33,104 nucleotides of DNA, taken from an uncultured Bacilli bacterium (lineage in GTDB: Bacteria > Bacillota_I > Bacilli_A > RFN20 > CAG-449). The translations under genes were made by a program, and so were the position numbers. Each line of letters begins with the position of its first letter. Position 1 is the stretch's first letter. This document shows positions 8,185 to 18,594 of this stretch, piece after piece. The stretch is from NCBI GenBank assembly GCA_947627505.1, contig CANQWG010000013.1, forward strand, positions 1 through 33,104, read 5' to 3'. The notes under the pieces are model-generated. The model did no database searches. It was not told the DNA's origin and saw nothing but the letters and a program-made list of their open reading frames with translations.

Positions 8185-9417
8185 ATGCAAAAATTCTCTT
8201 ACGATTCGAATAGAATATATTTAATCGCAGTTTCCGGAGGGCCAGATTCGATGGCTCTTTTAAAAATGCTAGCCGATTTAAAATTGAAACTTGTGGTTTT
8301 GCATGTCAATTATCATCGTCGTAAGGTTTCAAATCAAGAACAAGAAATGGTTGCCGTATATGCCAAAGAAAAAGGATATGAAACACACGTTCTTGATACC
8401 ATAGATTTAAAACCAAAAGGCAATTTTCAAGCTTGGGCTCGTGAAATAAGATATGATTTTTTCAAAAAAATGTATTTTAAATATCATGCCGACGGACTTT
8501 TTGTCGCACATCATAAAGATGATCTTTTAGAAACTTATTTAATGCAAAAATCACGCGGTAATTTAGTATCATATTATGGACTAAATAGTGAGACATCAAT
8601 TAAAGGAATGAGAGTAATTCGTCCGCTTTTAAAATATCGAAAATTTGAACTTTTAAATTATTGCAAACGAAATCAAATTCCTTATTCGATTGACGAAAGT
8701 AATAACACCGATGATTATACTCGCAATTATATTCGTCATCATCAAGTTTCTAAAATGACCGAAAATGAAATTGATGCTATGATAGAAGAAATTGATAACG
8801 AAAATCAAAAACTAAAAAAAACTATGCAAAAAATCGAACCCGTGCTCCAGCAAGATAAACTAATGATTTCAGAGATTGTTTGCTTGAGTGACGAAGAAGA
8901 AACGCGCTTGCTTTTTGCGTATATTACAAAAGTTTTGCCGTTTATTTCGGTAAAATTAGGTGCCAAGCGAATTCGTGAAATAAAAAGACTAATTAGAAGT
9001 CAAAAAGCTCACGCTAAAATGCTTTTAGATCCACCATACTATTTGTTAAAATCTTATGATTACCTATCTTTAAGCAAATTCGGCGACGATTTTCATTATG
9101 AATTTATAGTGGAAGCACCACGAATTATCGACAATGAATATTTTTATTTAAACCTTACAACCGATACTTCAAAGATAAACGTCTTCGATTATTCTTATCC
9201 GTTAATAATCCGCACCTTTCAACCCGGTGATGTCATAAAATTTGGAAAAATTCATAAATCGGTAAGAAGAATTTTCATTAATCGTAAGATTCCACTTGAT
9301 AAAAGAAAAAGGTGGCCGCTTATCGTGGATAAAAATGGAAATATTATTTATATTCCCTTGCAAAATAAAGTGGTGTCAAATAATATAGAAAACAATCCGA
9401 TTATTGTGGTAAAATAA
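8185..9417 (+). CDS. tilS: tRNA(Ile)-lysidine synthase TilS
   Basis: TilS uses ATP to attach lysine to C34 of the CAU-anticodon tRNA-Ile, so that it reads AUA and is charged with Ile. The 410-residue protein has the PP-loop SGGPDS at residues 17-22 and the N-type ATP pyrophosphatase domain up to about 200 (HHKDDLLET, NYIRH). Linker helices and a C-terminal domain (about 330-410) with FQPGDVIKF complete it. AAGGT near 8171 is the likely SD. In Bacillus, hpt lies between tilS and ftsH, and TilS-Hpt heterotetramers are reported. Here only 68 nt separate tilS from ftsH and no hpt is present. Confidence 0.95.
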   Translation: MQKFSYDSNRIYLIAVSGGPDSMALLKMLADLKLKLVVLHVNYHRRKVSNQEQEMVAVYAKEKGYETHVLDTIDLKPKGNFQAWAREIRYDFFKKMYFKYHADGLFVAHHKDDLLETYLMQKSRGNLVSYYGLNSETSIKGMRVIRPLLKYRKFELLNYCKRNQIPYSIDESNNTDDYTRNYIRHHQVSKMTENEIDAMIEEIDNENQKLKKTMQKIEPVLQQDKLMISEIVCLSDEEETRLLFAYITKVLPFISVKLGAKRIREIKRLIRSQKAHAKMLLDPPYYLLKSYDYLSLSKFGDDFHYEFIVEAPRIIDNEYFYLNLTTDTSKINVFDYSYPLIIRTFQPGDVIKFGKIHKSVRRIFINRKIPLDKRKRWPLIVDKNGNIIYIPLQNKVVSNNIENNPIIVVK

Positions 9418-9485
9418 ACAATGCATAAATATAAAATTTATGAGAGCACAAAATTAGACTATTTTATAGGAGGTAATTTGTATAG

Positions 9486-11540
9486 ATGAAAAAGAAAAAA
9501 GGAAGTTGGATCGGCTATGTTGCCCCTTATCTTTTAATCTTGGTTATTGTCGTTGCGATAACGTTACTGTTTAATAACAATTCCTATGGATCTTCGCAAC
9601 ATTCTGATGTCGCATGGGGCGAGATTATCGTCACTCATCGCGATGCGGATGGTAATGAAGTCAACGATTATGAAAAGTCGTTCTTATGGAATCAAAAAAT
9701 CGAATCACTTCAAGTAACGCGATATAACGAAGGTAAATTGACCGTTGCGGGCTACTATTTGACGAACGATGCTCAAAATCGCGAAATTCGTTATAGTTTT
9801 ACAAGTTCCGGATTGCTTACAGAAGCAAACTTATCGTATATCGATACGATTGTCAAAACAAGAACGACCGATAGCGGAACATTATATTACACCAATCAAA
9901 ACTATGCGATTATCAACGCTTATGAATCAAATGGATTTATGGATTGGTTACCAACCATCATTTTCTTTGTGTTGGGTATCGGAGCCATCATTTTTATCTT
10001 CTCAAGATTAAATGCCAGCGTTAATAGATCCAATAACACAGCGCTAGATTTCAATAAATCCCGCGCTAGAAGAGAAGAAGTTACCAATGTCCACTTTGAT
10101 GATGTCGCCGGATGCGATGAAGAAAAAGCGGAAATGATCGAGCTCGTCGATTATTTGAGAAATCCAGGCAAATATTCAAAATTTGGCGCAAAGTTGCCAA
10201 AAGGCGTTCTTTTGGTTGGTCCTCCGGGAACCGGTAAAACATTGTTAGCTAAAGCCGTCGCTGGTGAGGCACGTGTGCCATTTTACTCAATCTCGGGTTC
10301 TGACTTTGTTGAGATGTTCGTCGGTGTTGGAGCCGGACGTGTAAGAGACATGTTTAAAAAGGCTAAGCAAAACACCCCGTGTTTGATCTTTATTGATGAA
10401 ATAGATGCAGTAGGACGTCAAAGAGGTGCTGGTATGGGTGGAGGTAACGATGAACGTGAACAAACCCTTAATCAGTTGCTTGTTGAAATGGATGGGTTCT
10501 CCGATAATTTAGGAATTATCGTGATTGCCGCGACTAACCGTGAAGATGTTTTGGATCCGGCACTATTAAGAGCCGGTCGTTTCGATCGTCAAATCACTGT
10601 TAACTTGCCTGACAAGCAAGGCCGTGAAGAGATCCTCAAAGTTCATGCTCGAAATAAAACCATTTCTCCGACAGTGAACTTTAAAGCTATTGCCGAAAGA
10701 ACGGTGGGATATTCCGGCGCCGATTTGGCTAATGTACTCAATGAAGCCGCCATTCTCGCCGTTAGAGAAAATAAGAAAGAAATTTCGACAAAAGAAATCG
10801 ATGAAGCCATCGACCGTCAATTCGCGGGTCCGGCTAAGAAAAGCAAGAAAATGTCTGAAAAAGAAAGACAAATCGATGCTTATCATGAAGCGGGACATGC
10901 GATTATCGGCTTAAAATTAGATGGAAGCGATGTTGTAAGAAAAGTGACGATTATTCCACGTGGAAACACCGGAGGTCATGTCCTTATGACTCCGCAAGAC
11001 GATTATTTCTTGATGACGAAAACGCAATTGTTAGCTAAAATTGCTGGATTATTAGGAGGAAGATCTTCGGAAGAAATTTTCTTCTCCGATATTACTACCG
11101 GTGCTCACCAAGATATTGAAAGTGCCACTCGTATTGCAAGATTAATGGTTACGCAATATGGAATGTCGTCTTTGGGTCCGATTCAATATGAAAGAGATCA
11201 AGGTTCTGTTTTCTTAGGACGAGATTACAATAATACACAAAAGAACTTCTCAAATCAGGTAGCTTTTGAAGTCGATCAAGAAGTGAGAAAGATTATCGAT
11301 GAAGCTCACGAAAAGGCTTTGGAGATTATTAGAAAATACAAAGAAGATGTGGAATTAATTGCTAAAGCTCTTTTAGAAAAAGAAACGTTAAATGCAGAAG
11401 ATATTTCCTATCTTATTGAAAATCGTCATCTGCCACTCGACGAAACGGAACAAGAAACCAAAGTCGAACCGATAGAGACTTCTAAAGAACCGGTTCAAGA
11501 AGAACCCAAAGAAGAAAGTTCGGGTGAAAATAAAAATTAA
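9486..11540 (+). CDS. ftsH: ATP-dependent membrane zinc metalloprotease FtsH
   Basis: FtsH forms a membrane-anchored hexamer that unfolds and degrades membrane and regulatory proteins. In order: basic start and membrane span (about 9-30), extracytoplasmic domain, second span (about 156-175), AAA+ domain with Walker A GPPGTGKT (245-252), Walker B FIDEID and the second region of homology, then the M41 protease domain with HEAGH (467-471), whose two His bind zinc and whose Glu is catalytic. The Glu/Lys-rich tail from about 655 is typical. SD AGGAGG (9468-9473) is 12 nt before ATG. An in-frame TAG just upstream rules out earlier starts. The stop codon lies in the stem of the following terminator. 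The family usual length is 600-690 and this one has 684. Confidence 0.98.
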   Translation: MKKKKGSWIGYVAPYLLILVIVVAITLLFNNNSYGSSQHSDVAWGEIIVTHRDADGNEVNDYEKSFLWNQKIESLQVTRYNEGKLTVAGYYLTNDAQNREIRYSFTSSGLLTEANLSYIDTIVKTRTTDSGTLYYTNQNYAIINAYESNGFMDWLPTIIFFVLGIGAIIFIFSRLNASVNRSNNTALDFNKSRARREEVTNVHFDDVAGCDEEKAEMIELVDYLRNPGKYSKFGAKLPKGVLLVGPPGTGKTLLAKAVAGEARVPFYSISGSDFVEMFVGVGAGRVRDMFKKAKQNTPCLIFIDEIDAVGRQRGAGMGGGNDEREQTLNQLLVEMDGFSDNLGIIVIAATNREDVLDPALLRAGRFDRQITVNLPDKQGREEILKVHARNKTISPTVNFKAIAERTVGYSGADLANVLNEAAILAVRENKKEISTKEIDEAIDRQFAGPAKKSKKMSEKERQIDAYHEAGHAIIGLKLDGSDVVRKVTIIPRGNTGGHVLMTPQDDYFLMTKTQLLAKIAGLLGGRSSEEIFFSDITTGAHQDIESATRIARLMVTQYGMSSLGPIQYERDQGSVFLGRDYNNTQKNFSNQVAFEVDQEVRKIIDEAHEKALEIIRKYKEDVELIAKALLEKETLNAEDISYLIENRHLPLDETEQETKVEPIETSKEPVQEEPKEESSGENKN

Positions 11541-11568
11541 GAAAGAGATAAATTCTCTTTCTTTTTTT
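11539..11568 (+). terminator. Terminator after ftsH
   Basis: AAGAAAGAG (11539-11547) and CTCTTTCTT (11555-11563) form a perfect 9-bp stem with a 7-nt loop, followed by T to 11568. The ftsH TAA is part of the left arm, and the dus start lies only 4 nt beyond the T-run. Confidence 0.8.
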
Positions 11569-11572
11569 GACT

Positions 11573-14097
<2,525 letters not shown>

Positions 14098-14104
14098 CAG
14101 ATAT

Positions 14105-14142
14105 AAGAAAAAACCTTGAGCAGTCAAGGCTTTTTCTTTTTC
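14105..14142 (+). terminator. Terminator immediately after lysS
   Basis: CCTTGA (14114-14119), loop GCAG, TCAAGG (14124-14129), preceded by an A-run and followed by CTTTTTCTTTTT, so it could work in both directions. A related hairpin lies at 15019-15040. Confidence 0.85.
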
Positions 14143-14182
14143 GCCCAGACAGGGCGTGGAAATTTCTTTTTGTGGCTGGGTG

Positions 14183-14191
14183 TGGTAGAAT
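14183..14191 (+). promoter_or_regulatory. Extended -10 element before the YdeI-family gene
   Basis: TGGTAGAAT (14183-14191) is an extended -10 (TGn plus TAGAAT) 42 nt before the gene. No good -35 is seen. A 5-bp GC-only hairpin, CGCCC-AGACA-GGGCG (14142-14156), lies upstream and may mark the start of the foreign DNA. Confidence 0.45.
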
Positions 14192-14232
14192 AAAGCAACG
14201 ATAAACGGGGATTTAGCGAGGCCAAGTAAGGA

Positions 14233-14805
14233 ATGGAGTATAAAAATATTTTACAAGTCGATTGCCGCAAATCATTTCGTGAATGGCTCAGTGTTTATTC
14301 AGAACTAGAGACAGAATGCTGGGTTAATGTAAAGCGTGGGAAGCCTGCTGATGACACCCACTTTTGGTATATTGATGCTGTGGAAGAAGCACTTTGCTAT
14401 GGTTGGATAGATAGCACCCACCGAATCATTGACGGAAAGAGGTTGCAGCGTTTTACACCCCGTAAAAAGGGGAGTAAGTGGACAGAACTAAACAAGGAGC
14501 GAGTTCGTAGATTGGAAGCTTTAGGTCTGATGACTGATGCGGGAAGAGCAGTCCTCACTGTTACGGGAATTCGCAGTTTTCATATTGACCCTGATATTAA
14601 GGCGGCGCTGAAGGCGGCACGGGCGTGGTCAAAGTTCAAATCATTTCATCCTTTATACCAAAGGGTGCGAGCGGGAAATATCGCCTTCTATAAGAAACGA
14701 AATCCAGAGATGTTCGACCAAATGTTGGCACACTTAATCGAGGAGACCAGACAAGGTAAAATGTTTGGCGAATGGAATGACTATGGCAGATTATTAGATT
14801 ATTAA
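14233..14805 (+). CDS. YdeI/OmdA-family protein (bacteriocin-protection type)
   Basis: The 190-residue soluble protein matches the YdeI/OmpD-associated family. The core signature is DAVEEALCYGWIDS (about 48-61), then RFTPRKKGSKWTELN (about 76-90) and RVRRLEALGLMTDAGR. The C-terminal helical region (about 130-190) fits the OmdA domain. Family members are annotated as bacteriocin-protection or peptide-resistance proteins, but the biochemical role is not established. The start has GAGG (14218-14221) 11 nt upstream, and AAGGA directly abuts the ATG. Base composition and codons (GCG, CTG, CGG, AAG) differ clearly from both neighbours. It is the only gene in a segment between two copies of the lysS 3' end, so recent transfer is likely. 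There is no link to lysine-tRNA function. Confidence 0.8.
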   Translation: MEYKNILQVDCRKSFREWLSVYSELETECWVNVKRGKPADDTHFWYIDAVEEALCYGWIDSTHRIIDGKRLQRFTPRKKGSKWTELNKERVRRLEALGLMTDAGRAVLTVTGIRSFHIDPDIKAALKAARAWSKFKSFHPLYQRVRAGNIAFYKKRNPEMFDQMLAHLIEETRQGKMFGEWNDYGRLLDY

Positions 14806-15059
14806 ATTCCCATTTGTCTGGCTGATAATAGTTAAGCGTCGGTTCTGAAATGCCTTTTCTGGGCTCATAAAACAGCAGATAACTAACAGGAAAAAACTGC
14901 CCAAAATTCGGCAGGATCAATCCCATTTCATCTCAATAGCGGGGCGGACGTTGAATGAAAACAAAAGTGATTCTCCCCAAAAATTGTATAAATTCGTATA
15001 AATCAAGCCAAGCAAAACGAAAAAGCCTTGAAAAATCAAAGGATTTTATGCTGCTATTG
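14806..15059 (+). other. Gene-free part of the lysS-3' island
   Basis: No convincing gene is present. A minus-strand frame starting at 14926 runs into the YdeI-family gene and resembles nothing I recognise. Visible structure: a leftward terminator-like hairpin (14891-14914), a tandem GTATAAATTC/GTATAAATC (14986-15004), and GAAAAAGCCTTGA (15019-15031), which is an exact inverted copy of 14124-14136. The base composition of the left half resembles the YdeI-family gene rather than the host core genes. Confidence 0.5.
14891..14914 (-). terminator. Possible leftward terminator in the island
   Basis: Read on the minus strand, CTGCC, an 8-nt loop, GGCAG, then six T (A-run 14891-14896 on the plus strand). 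It could block antisense transcription into the YdeI-family gene. The stem has only 5 bp. Confidence 0.4.
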
Positions 15060-15086
15060 TTCCCGACAATGAAGCCGTTAAACTGA
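15048..15086 (+). pseudogene. Displaced 3' remnant of a lysS gene
   Basis: From 15054 the frame reads [10 protein letters not shown] and then TGA, against [10 protein letters not shown] at the end of the intact lysS. The 17-bp core 15060-15076 is identical to 14071-14087. Flanking codons differ (CTA TTG against ATT TTA; CCG against CCC; AAC against GAT). Such coding-type divergence suggests the tail of a once-functional lysS rather than a recent exact duplication. A terminator follows directly, as expected at a lysS 3' end. Confidence 0.7.
15060..15086 (+). repeat. Right copy of the lysS 3'-end direct repeat
   Basis: This is the partner of 14071-14097, 989 bp apart. With it, the repeats bracket the YdeI-family island like attachment-site copies or the junctions of a homologous replacement. 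Confidence 0.85.
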
Positions 15087-15103
15087 AAAAACTTACATAT
15101 TAT

Positions 15104-15139
15104 AAAAACGTTCGATTTTGAGTCGGACGTTTTTCTTTT
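15104..15139 (+). terminator. Terminator after the lysS remnant
   Basis: AAAACGTTCGA (15105-15115) pairs with TCGGACGTTTT (15123-15133), with one T-G pair and a 7-nt loop, then TTCTTTT. It is probably the original lysS terminator of one of the two lineages. Confidence 0.8.
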
Positions 15140-15223
15140 ATCGATTTTACAAGTAAAAATTATTGTTTTTAGATGAGTACTTTACTTTTTCTTATGATTT
15201 TAAATCTTAAAGTATATTTTTGT

Positions 15224-15265
15224 TTGACAAGGCAATAATTAAATTGTTCAAACATAAATTGAAAA
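15224..15265 (+). promoter_or_regulatory. Possible clpC promoter/operator region
   Basis: A perfect -35, TTGACA (15224-15229), has no good -10 at 16-18 nt (TTCAAA at 15247-15252). TTCAA-ACATAAA-TTGAA (15247-15263) forms a short inverted repeat across that place. It is not a CtsR tandem heptamer, although TTTGACA resembles one half. The call is weak. Confidence 0.3.
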
Positions 15266-15281
15266 GTGAAAGAGGATCGTT

Positions 15282-17303
15282 ATGATAGATAAATTTTCAT
15301 TAGAAGCTCAAAAAGTTATTTCGTGTGCCGAGGCAATCGCTTTTGAATTTGCACACACTAGCATTGGCAGTGAACATATTCTTCTCGCTTTTCTTAGAGT
15401 AGATGAAAATATTTTAGGTCGTGAATTAGGTAAATATGGAGTAACGTATAGTTCTCTTTCAAAAAAAGTGAAAAATCTTTATCCGTATTCTGATGAAGAT
15501 CCCTTATATATGGAATATACATTAGAACTTAAAGTTCTTTTGGATAATGCGGTTGCGATTTCAAGAAAAGCCGGTGAAGAATTTGTGTCTTTAGTGTCCC
15601 TTGGACAAGCGTTGCTTAAAGAAGACCAAGGAGCTGCATTTGATTTGTTGAATAAATATAAGGTAAATCGTGATAATTTGATTAAAGTATTGATGACAAG
15701 CCAAAAGAGAAAATCTGATTTAGATAACATATCTGATCTACATAATCTTTGCAATATTAAAAAAGATCCCCTTATCGGAAGAGAAGAGGAGATTCATCAA
15801 CTTATAAACGCTCTATCACGAAGAAATAAACCAAACGCAATTTTAGTCGGAGAACCAGGTGTCGGGAAAACGGCCATCGTCGAAGAAGTGGCTAAAATGA
15901 TTTATGAAGGTCTTGTTCCTTCACTGAGAAACAAAAGTATTTATGAACTGGATATCGCTTCTACTGTAAGCGGAACTAAATATCGAGGAGAGTTTGAAGA
16001 AAAACTGAAAAAAATAATTAAAAAAGTAAAAGAGGATGGTAATGCCATTCTTTTTATCGATGAGATTCATAATATCGTCAAAGCCGGGGGAGCGGAAGGC
16101 GCAATAGATGCTTCAAATATCTTAAAACCATATCTTTCTCGTGGTGATATTCAAATTATCGGCGCGACTACGGAAGATGAGTTTCATGAGGCATTTGATA
16201 AAGATAAAGCTTTAAGACGCCGTTTTCAAATCATTAAAGTAGAACCATCGACTTCTGAAGAAACGATTACCATATTAAAAGCATTGAAAAATATTTATGA
16301 AAAACATTATAAATTGACAATTGATGATGTGATTTTATATAAAATAGTCGACTTATCTAAAACAATTCCGAATGCGTATTTTCCTGATAAGGCAATCGAT
16401 ATTTTAGATAACGCATGTGTGATTGCTAAGGATTCTTTAAAAGAACAAGATGTTATAAAAACAATAGAGTCGTTTTTTAAAATCAAAATAAATCACGATG
16501 AATTAAGTGAAATTGTTTCTAATGAATTAATGGCTAAAATCCATGGACAAGATCGAGCTTTACAACAGATTTTGTTGAATTTAAAAATGATTGAGCACAA
16601 AATTTATGAGCAGGACAGACCATTGTTGATATTGATGTTTGTAGGACCTTCTGGGGTTGGAAAAAGCGCATGCGCACAAATCATTGGTGACAATTTTTTT
16701 GGTAAAAATGGGCATACTTTTAAAATTGACATGTCTTCATATCAAGAGTATGGTTCTTTAACCAAACTTTTAGGTAATAATGGCTATAATCTATCTCAAG
16801 CTCCTTTTGTCAAAAATCTTAAAGCCTTTCCGCATTCTTTAATAATTCTCGAAGAAGTTGAAAAGGCCAATAATGAGATTTTGGACTTTTTCTTAAATGT
16901 CTTTGATGAAGGATATTTTATCGATGGTAAAGGAAATAAAATCGATTGTACAAATGCGATGTTTATTTTAACATCAAACTATGGATATGATGATAAGACA
17001 TTGTTTAAAAAACACTTAGATCGCGATTTTTCATATCGTGATTCGATAGTGAAAAAATTAAATGAAAGATTTCGATATGAATTTATTTCAAGAATCGATG
17101 ATATAATCACTTTTGATCATCTTAATTCATCATCGAGAAAAGTGATTGCTCAAGATTATTTGAACACGATTGCAGACGGCCTTCAATTCGAACTAGGTGA
17201 ACTAGATTTAGATTTAGATAATGAAGAAGTTTATAATCGATACGGGGCGAGATTGATTAAACGTGATGTTCGAAAAAAAGTAATAAGTAAGCTTATGAAA
17301 TAA
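15282..17303 (+). CDS. clpC: ClpC-type AAA+ unfoldase lacking the middle domain
   Basis: ClpC is a two-ring AAA+ unfoldase that feeds ClpP. The two Clp-N repeats lie at about 1-140. D1 has Walker A GEPGVGKT (190-197), the pore loop GTKYRGEFEE and Walker B FIDEIH (D260-E261). D2 has Walker A GPSGVGKS (455-462) and sensor 2 GAR near the end. Oddities: 673 residues against about 810; D1 passes from DKAIDILDNAC to the HGQDRA of D2 with only about 45 residues, so the coiled-coil M domain is gone; D2 Walker B reads LIILEEVEKAN (Glu524 for Asp); the usual D2 pore loop GYVGYDEGG is replaced by GYNLSQAP; and no VGF-type ClpP loop follows TSNYG. SD AGAGGAT is good. The gene is alone, without ctsR-mcsA-mcsB. 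A divergent ClpC is the best call, and ClpP partnership is uncertain. Confidence 0.82.
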   Translation: MIDKFSLEAQKVISCAEAIAFEFAHTSIGSEHILLAFLRVDENILGRELGKYGVTYSSLSKKVKNLYPYSDEDPLYMEYTLELKVLLDNAVAISRKAGEEFVSLVSLGQALLKEDQGAAFDLLNKYKVNRDNLIKVLMTSQKRKSDLDNISDLHNLCNIKKDPLIGREEEIHQLINALSRRNKPNAILVGEPGVGKTAIVEEVAKMIYEGLVPSLRNKSIYELDIASTVSGTKYRGEFEEKLKKIIKKVKEDGNAILFIDEIHNIVKAGGAEGAIDASNILKPYLSRGDIQIIGATTEDEFHEAFDKDKALRRRFQIIKVEPSTSEETITILKALKNIYEKHYKLTIDDVILYKIVDLSKTIPNAYFPDKAIDILDNACVIAKDSLKEQDVIKTIESFFKIKINHDELSEIVSNELMAKIHGQDRALQQILLNLKMIEHKIYEQDRPLLILMFVGPSGVGKSACAQIIGDNFFGKNGHTFKIDMSSYQEYGSLTKLLGNNGYNLSQAPFVKNLKAFPHSLIILEEVEKANNEILDFFLNVFDEGYFIDGKGNKIDCTNAMFILTSNYGYDDKTLFKKHLDRDFSYRDSIVKKLNERFRYEFISRIDDIITFDHLNSSSRKVIAQDYLNTIADGLQFELGELDLDLDNEEVYNRYGARLIKRDVRKKVISKLMK

Positions 17304-17322
17304 TGTAATTTATCATAAATGC

Positions 17323-17355
17323 AAAAAACCCCTATTGATAAATAGGGGTATTTTT
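17323..17355 (+). terminator. Terminator after clpC
   Basis: ACCCCTATT (17328-17336), loop GATA, AATAGGGGT (17341-17349), then ATTTTT, preceded by six A. The perfect 9-bp stem isolates clpC from rpsF. Confidence 0.9.
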
Positions 17356-17374
17356 GGATAAAGAATCTTTTGTC

Positions 17375-17403
17375 TTTACAAATTAATCTCGGTTAGGTAT
17401 GAT
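17375..17403 (+). promoter_or_regulatory. SigA-type promoter for rpsF-ssb-rpsR
   Basis: TTTACA (17375-17380), a 17-nt spacer, TATGAT (17398-17403). Each box matches five of six consensus bases. Transcription would start near 17410, giving a leader of about 75 nt. Confidence 0.75.
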
Positions 17404-17422
17404 TGAAACGCATAGAAGTGAA

Positions 17423-17480
17423 GGTCTATGTTATTTCTCTCTGCTGACTTTAAAGTCAGCCAGAAGACCAAAGGGAGGTG
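17423..17480 (+). promoter_or_regulatory. Structured rpsF leader, possible S6:S18 autoregulatory RNA
   Basis: The 18-nt perfect palindrome GCTGACTTTAAAGTCAGC (17443-17460) makes an inner stem. GGTCT (17423-17427) pairs with AGACC (17465-17469) as an outer stem, leaving an asymmetric internal loop of 15 nt on the left and 4 nt on the right. The rpsF SD AAGGGAGGTG (17471-17480) follows the outer stem directly. The S6:S18 complex is known to bind such leaders in many bacteria. I could not confirm the conserved CCG loop, so the identity is inferred from position and shape. Confidence 0.55.
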
Positions 17481-17485
17481 TACAC

Positions 17486-17770
17486 ATGAAAAAGTACGAG
17501 ATTATGTATATCCTAAAAGCCAATCTTGAAGATGCCGCTCGTAATGAGTTAATCGGCAAACTTCATGAAATTCTTTCCGCTGACGGAAGTACTGTCGACG
17601 ATGTGAATGAATGGGGATTGAAAGATTTGGCATACGAAATTAAAAAAGAGAAAAAAGGATATTACGTGGTCGTTAAAGTTAGTGCTTCTTCTTCAAAAGT
17701 TATCAATGAATTCGATCGCTTAGCGAAGATCAATCCTAATGTATTACGTCACTTAATTATCGCTTTATAA
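17486..17770 (+). CDS. rpsF: Small ribosomal subunit protein S6
   Basis: S6 binds the central domain of 16S rRNA together with S18. It has 94 residues from ATG 17486: KKYEIMYILKANLED at the start, GLKDLAYEIKKEKKGYYVV in the middle and VLRHLII at the end. The open frame reaches back to 17399, but SD AAGGGAGGTG, 5 nt before 17486, and the family N-terminus decide the start. It is the first gene of the classic rpsF-ssb-rpsR operon, with a good promoter and a structured leader. Confidence 0.97.
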   Translation: MKKYEIMYILKANLEDAARNELIGKLHEILSADGSTVDDVNEWGLKDLAYEIKKEKKGYYVVVKVSASSSKVINEFDRLAKINPNVLRHLIIAL

Positions 17771-17791
17771 TCCTAAAAAGGAGGATGCGAA

Positions 17792-18247
17792 ATGATTAAT
17801 CAAGTAGTTTTAGTTGGTCGTCTTACAAGAGATCCGGAATTAAGAAGAACCCAAAGCGGTTTAACTGTTTGTTCCTTCACCATAGCAGTTGATAATCGCA
17901 GTAAAGGTCCTAATGGCGAAAAAACCGCTTCTTTTATTCCTTGCACCGCATGGAATAAGAGCGCGGAATTCATTTCAAAGTTTGGTTCTAAAGGTATTCT
18001 TGTCGGAGTCGAGGGAAGATTAAATCAACGTAGTTACGAGAGCAAAGATAATAGACAAGTCAATGTTGTCGAAGTTATCTGTGACAATGTTCAAGTATTG
18101 GAAAGAAGATCTGATGAATCAAGAAGAGAGGATTCAGGACTTCGCGAAGATGATCAAGGATATCAAGCTGATCCTGTCCGCAATGAAGAATCGGCAGACA
18201 AGAACGTTGATGCATTTGATGTAACTGATGACGATCTCCCATTTTAA
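17792..18247 (+). CDS. ssb: Single-stranded DNA-binding protein
   Basis: SSB coats single-stranded DNA during replication and repair and recruits partner proteins through its tail. It has 151 residues: an OB-fold at about 1-106 ([40 protein letters not shown]), a flexible Asp/Glu/Arg-rich linker, and the conserved acidic tip DDDLPF. SD AAAGGAGG precedes ATG 17792. The place between rpsF and rpsR is standard for Bacilli, and S6 and S18 levels are usually set together with it. Confidence 0.97.
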   Translation: MINQVVLVGRLTRDPELRRTQSGLTVCSFTIAVDNRSKGPNGEKTASFIPCTAWNKSAEFISKFGSKGILVGVEGRLNQRSYESKDNRQVNVVEVICDNVQVLERRSDESRREDSGLREDDQGYQADPVRNEESADKNVDAFDVTDDDLPF

Positions 18248-18267
18248 GAGATCGAGAAAGGAGTATT

Positions 18268-18513
18268 ATGGCTTATAAAAAGATGAGACCTAGAAAAAAG
18301 GTTTGTATTTTTTGCAGTAAAGGTAAAGATGCTAAAGAAAAAGTAGCGGTTATTGATTATAAAGATGTCGAAATGTTAAAACGCTTCATTTCTCCGAATG
18401 GAAAAATTTCTCCGCGTCGTGTTACCGGAACTTGTGCAAAGCACCAAAGAGAAGTCGCTATCGCTATCAAACGTGCACGATTTATGGCTTTGCTACCATT
18501 TGTTATCGATTAA
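18268..18513 (+). CDS. rpsR: Small ribosomal subunit protein S18, zinc-type
   Basis: S18 pairs with S6 on the platform of the 30S subunit. It has 81 residues with the signatures [19 protein letters not shown] and [12 protein letters not shown]. Unlike the B. subtilis protein, it keeps a full Cys/His set (C13, C16, C56, H59), the C+ form expected to bind zinc. SD AAAGGAG is clear. It is the last gene of the rpsF operon, followed by a strong terminator. Confidence 0.97.
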   Translation: MAYKKMRPRKKVCIFCSKGKDAKEKVAVIDYKDVEMLKRFISPNGKISPRRVTGTCAKHQREVAIAIKRARFMALLPFVID

Positions 18514-18563
18514 TGATAATAAATTGTAATTTTATCATCGTTCAATAATAAAATATAAAAACT

Positions 18564-18594
18564 AAAAAGCTTTGCAAAATTGCAAAGCTTTTTT
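18564..18594 (+). terminator. Terminator after rpsR
   Basis: AAAAGCTTTGCAA pairs with TTGCAAAGCTTTT (centre 18578-18579), followed by T to 18594. The symmetric A and T runs allow function in both directions. It ends the rpsF operon. Confidence 0.9.

Noticed and set aside
10566-10898. 110-codon minus-strand frame inside ftsH
   Set aside because: It is antisense to conserved AAA+ and protease sequence; its Phe/Arg-rich product is a shadow of the Lys/Glu-rich coding strand.
14636-14926. Minus-strand 96-codon frame starting in the island
   Set aside because: Two thirds overlap the YdeI-family gene in antisense, a terminator-like hairpin lies near its start, no SD is visible and no family was recognised.
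14986-15004. CRISPR-like or iteron repeat
   Set aside because: Only two copies of a 9-10 nt A/T-rich unit; no spacers and no further units.
15223-15265. CtsR operator before clpC
   Set aside because: Only one TTTGAC half-site is present; the required tandem heptamer is missing.
17399-17485. N-terminal extension of S6
   Set aside because: It spans the promoter -10 and the structured leader; the SD at 17471-17480 fixes the start at 17486.
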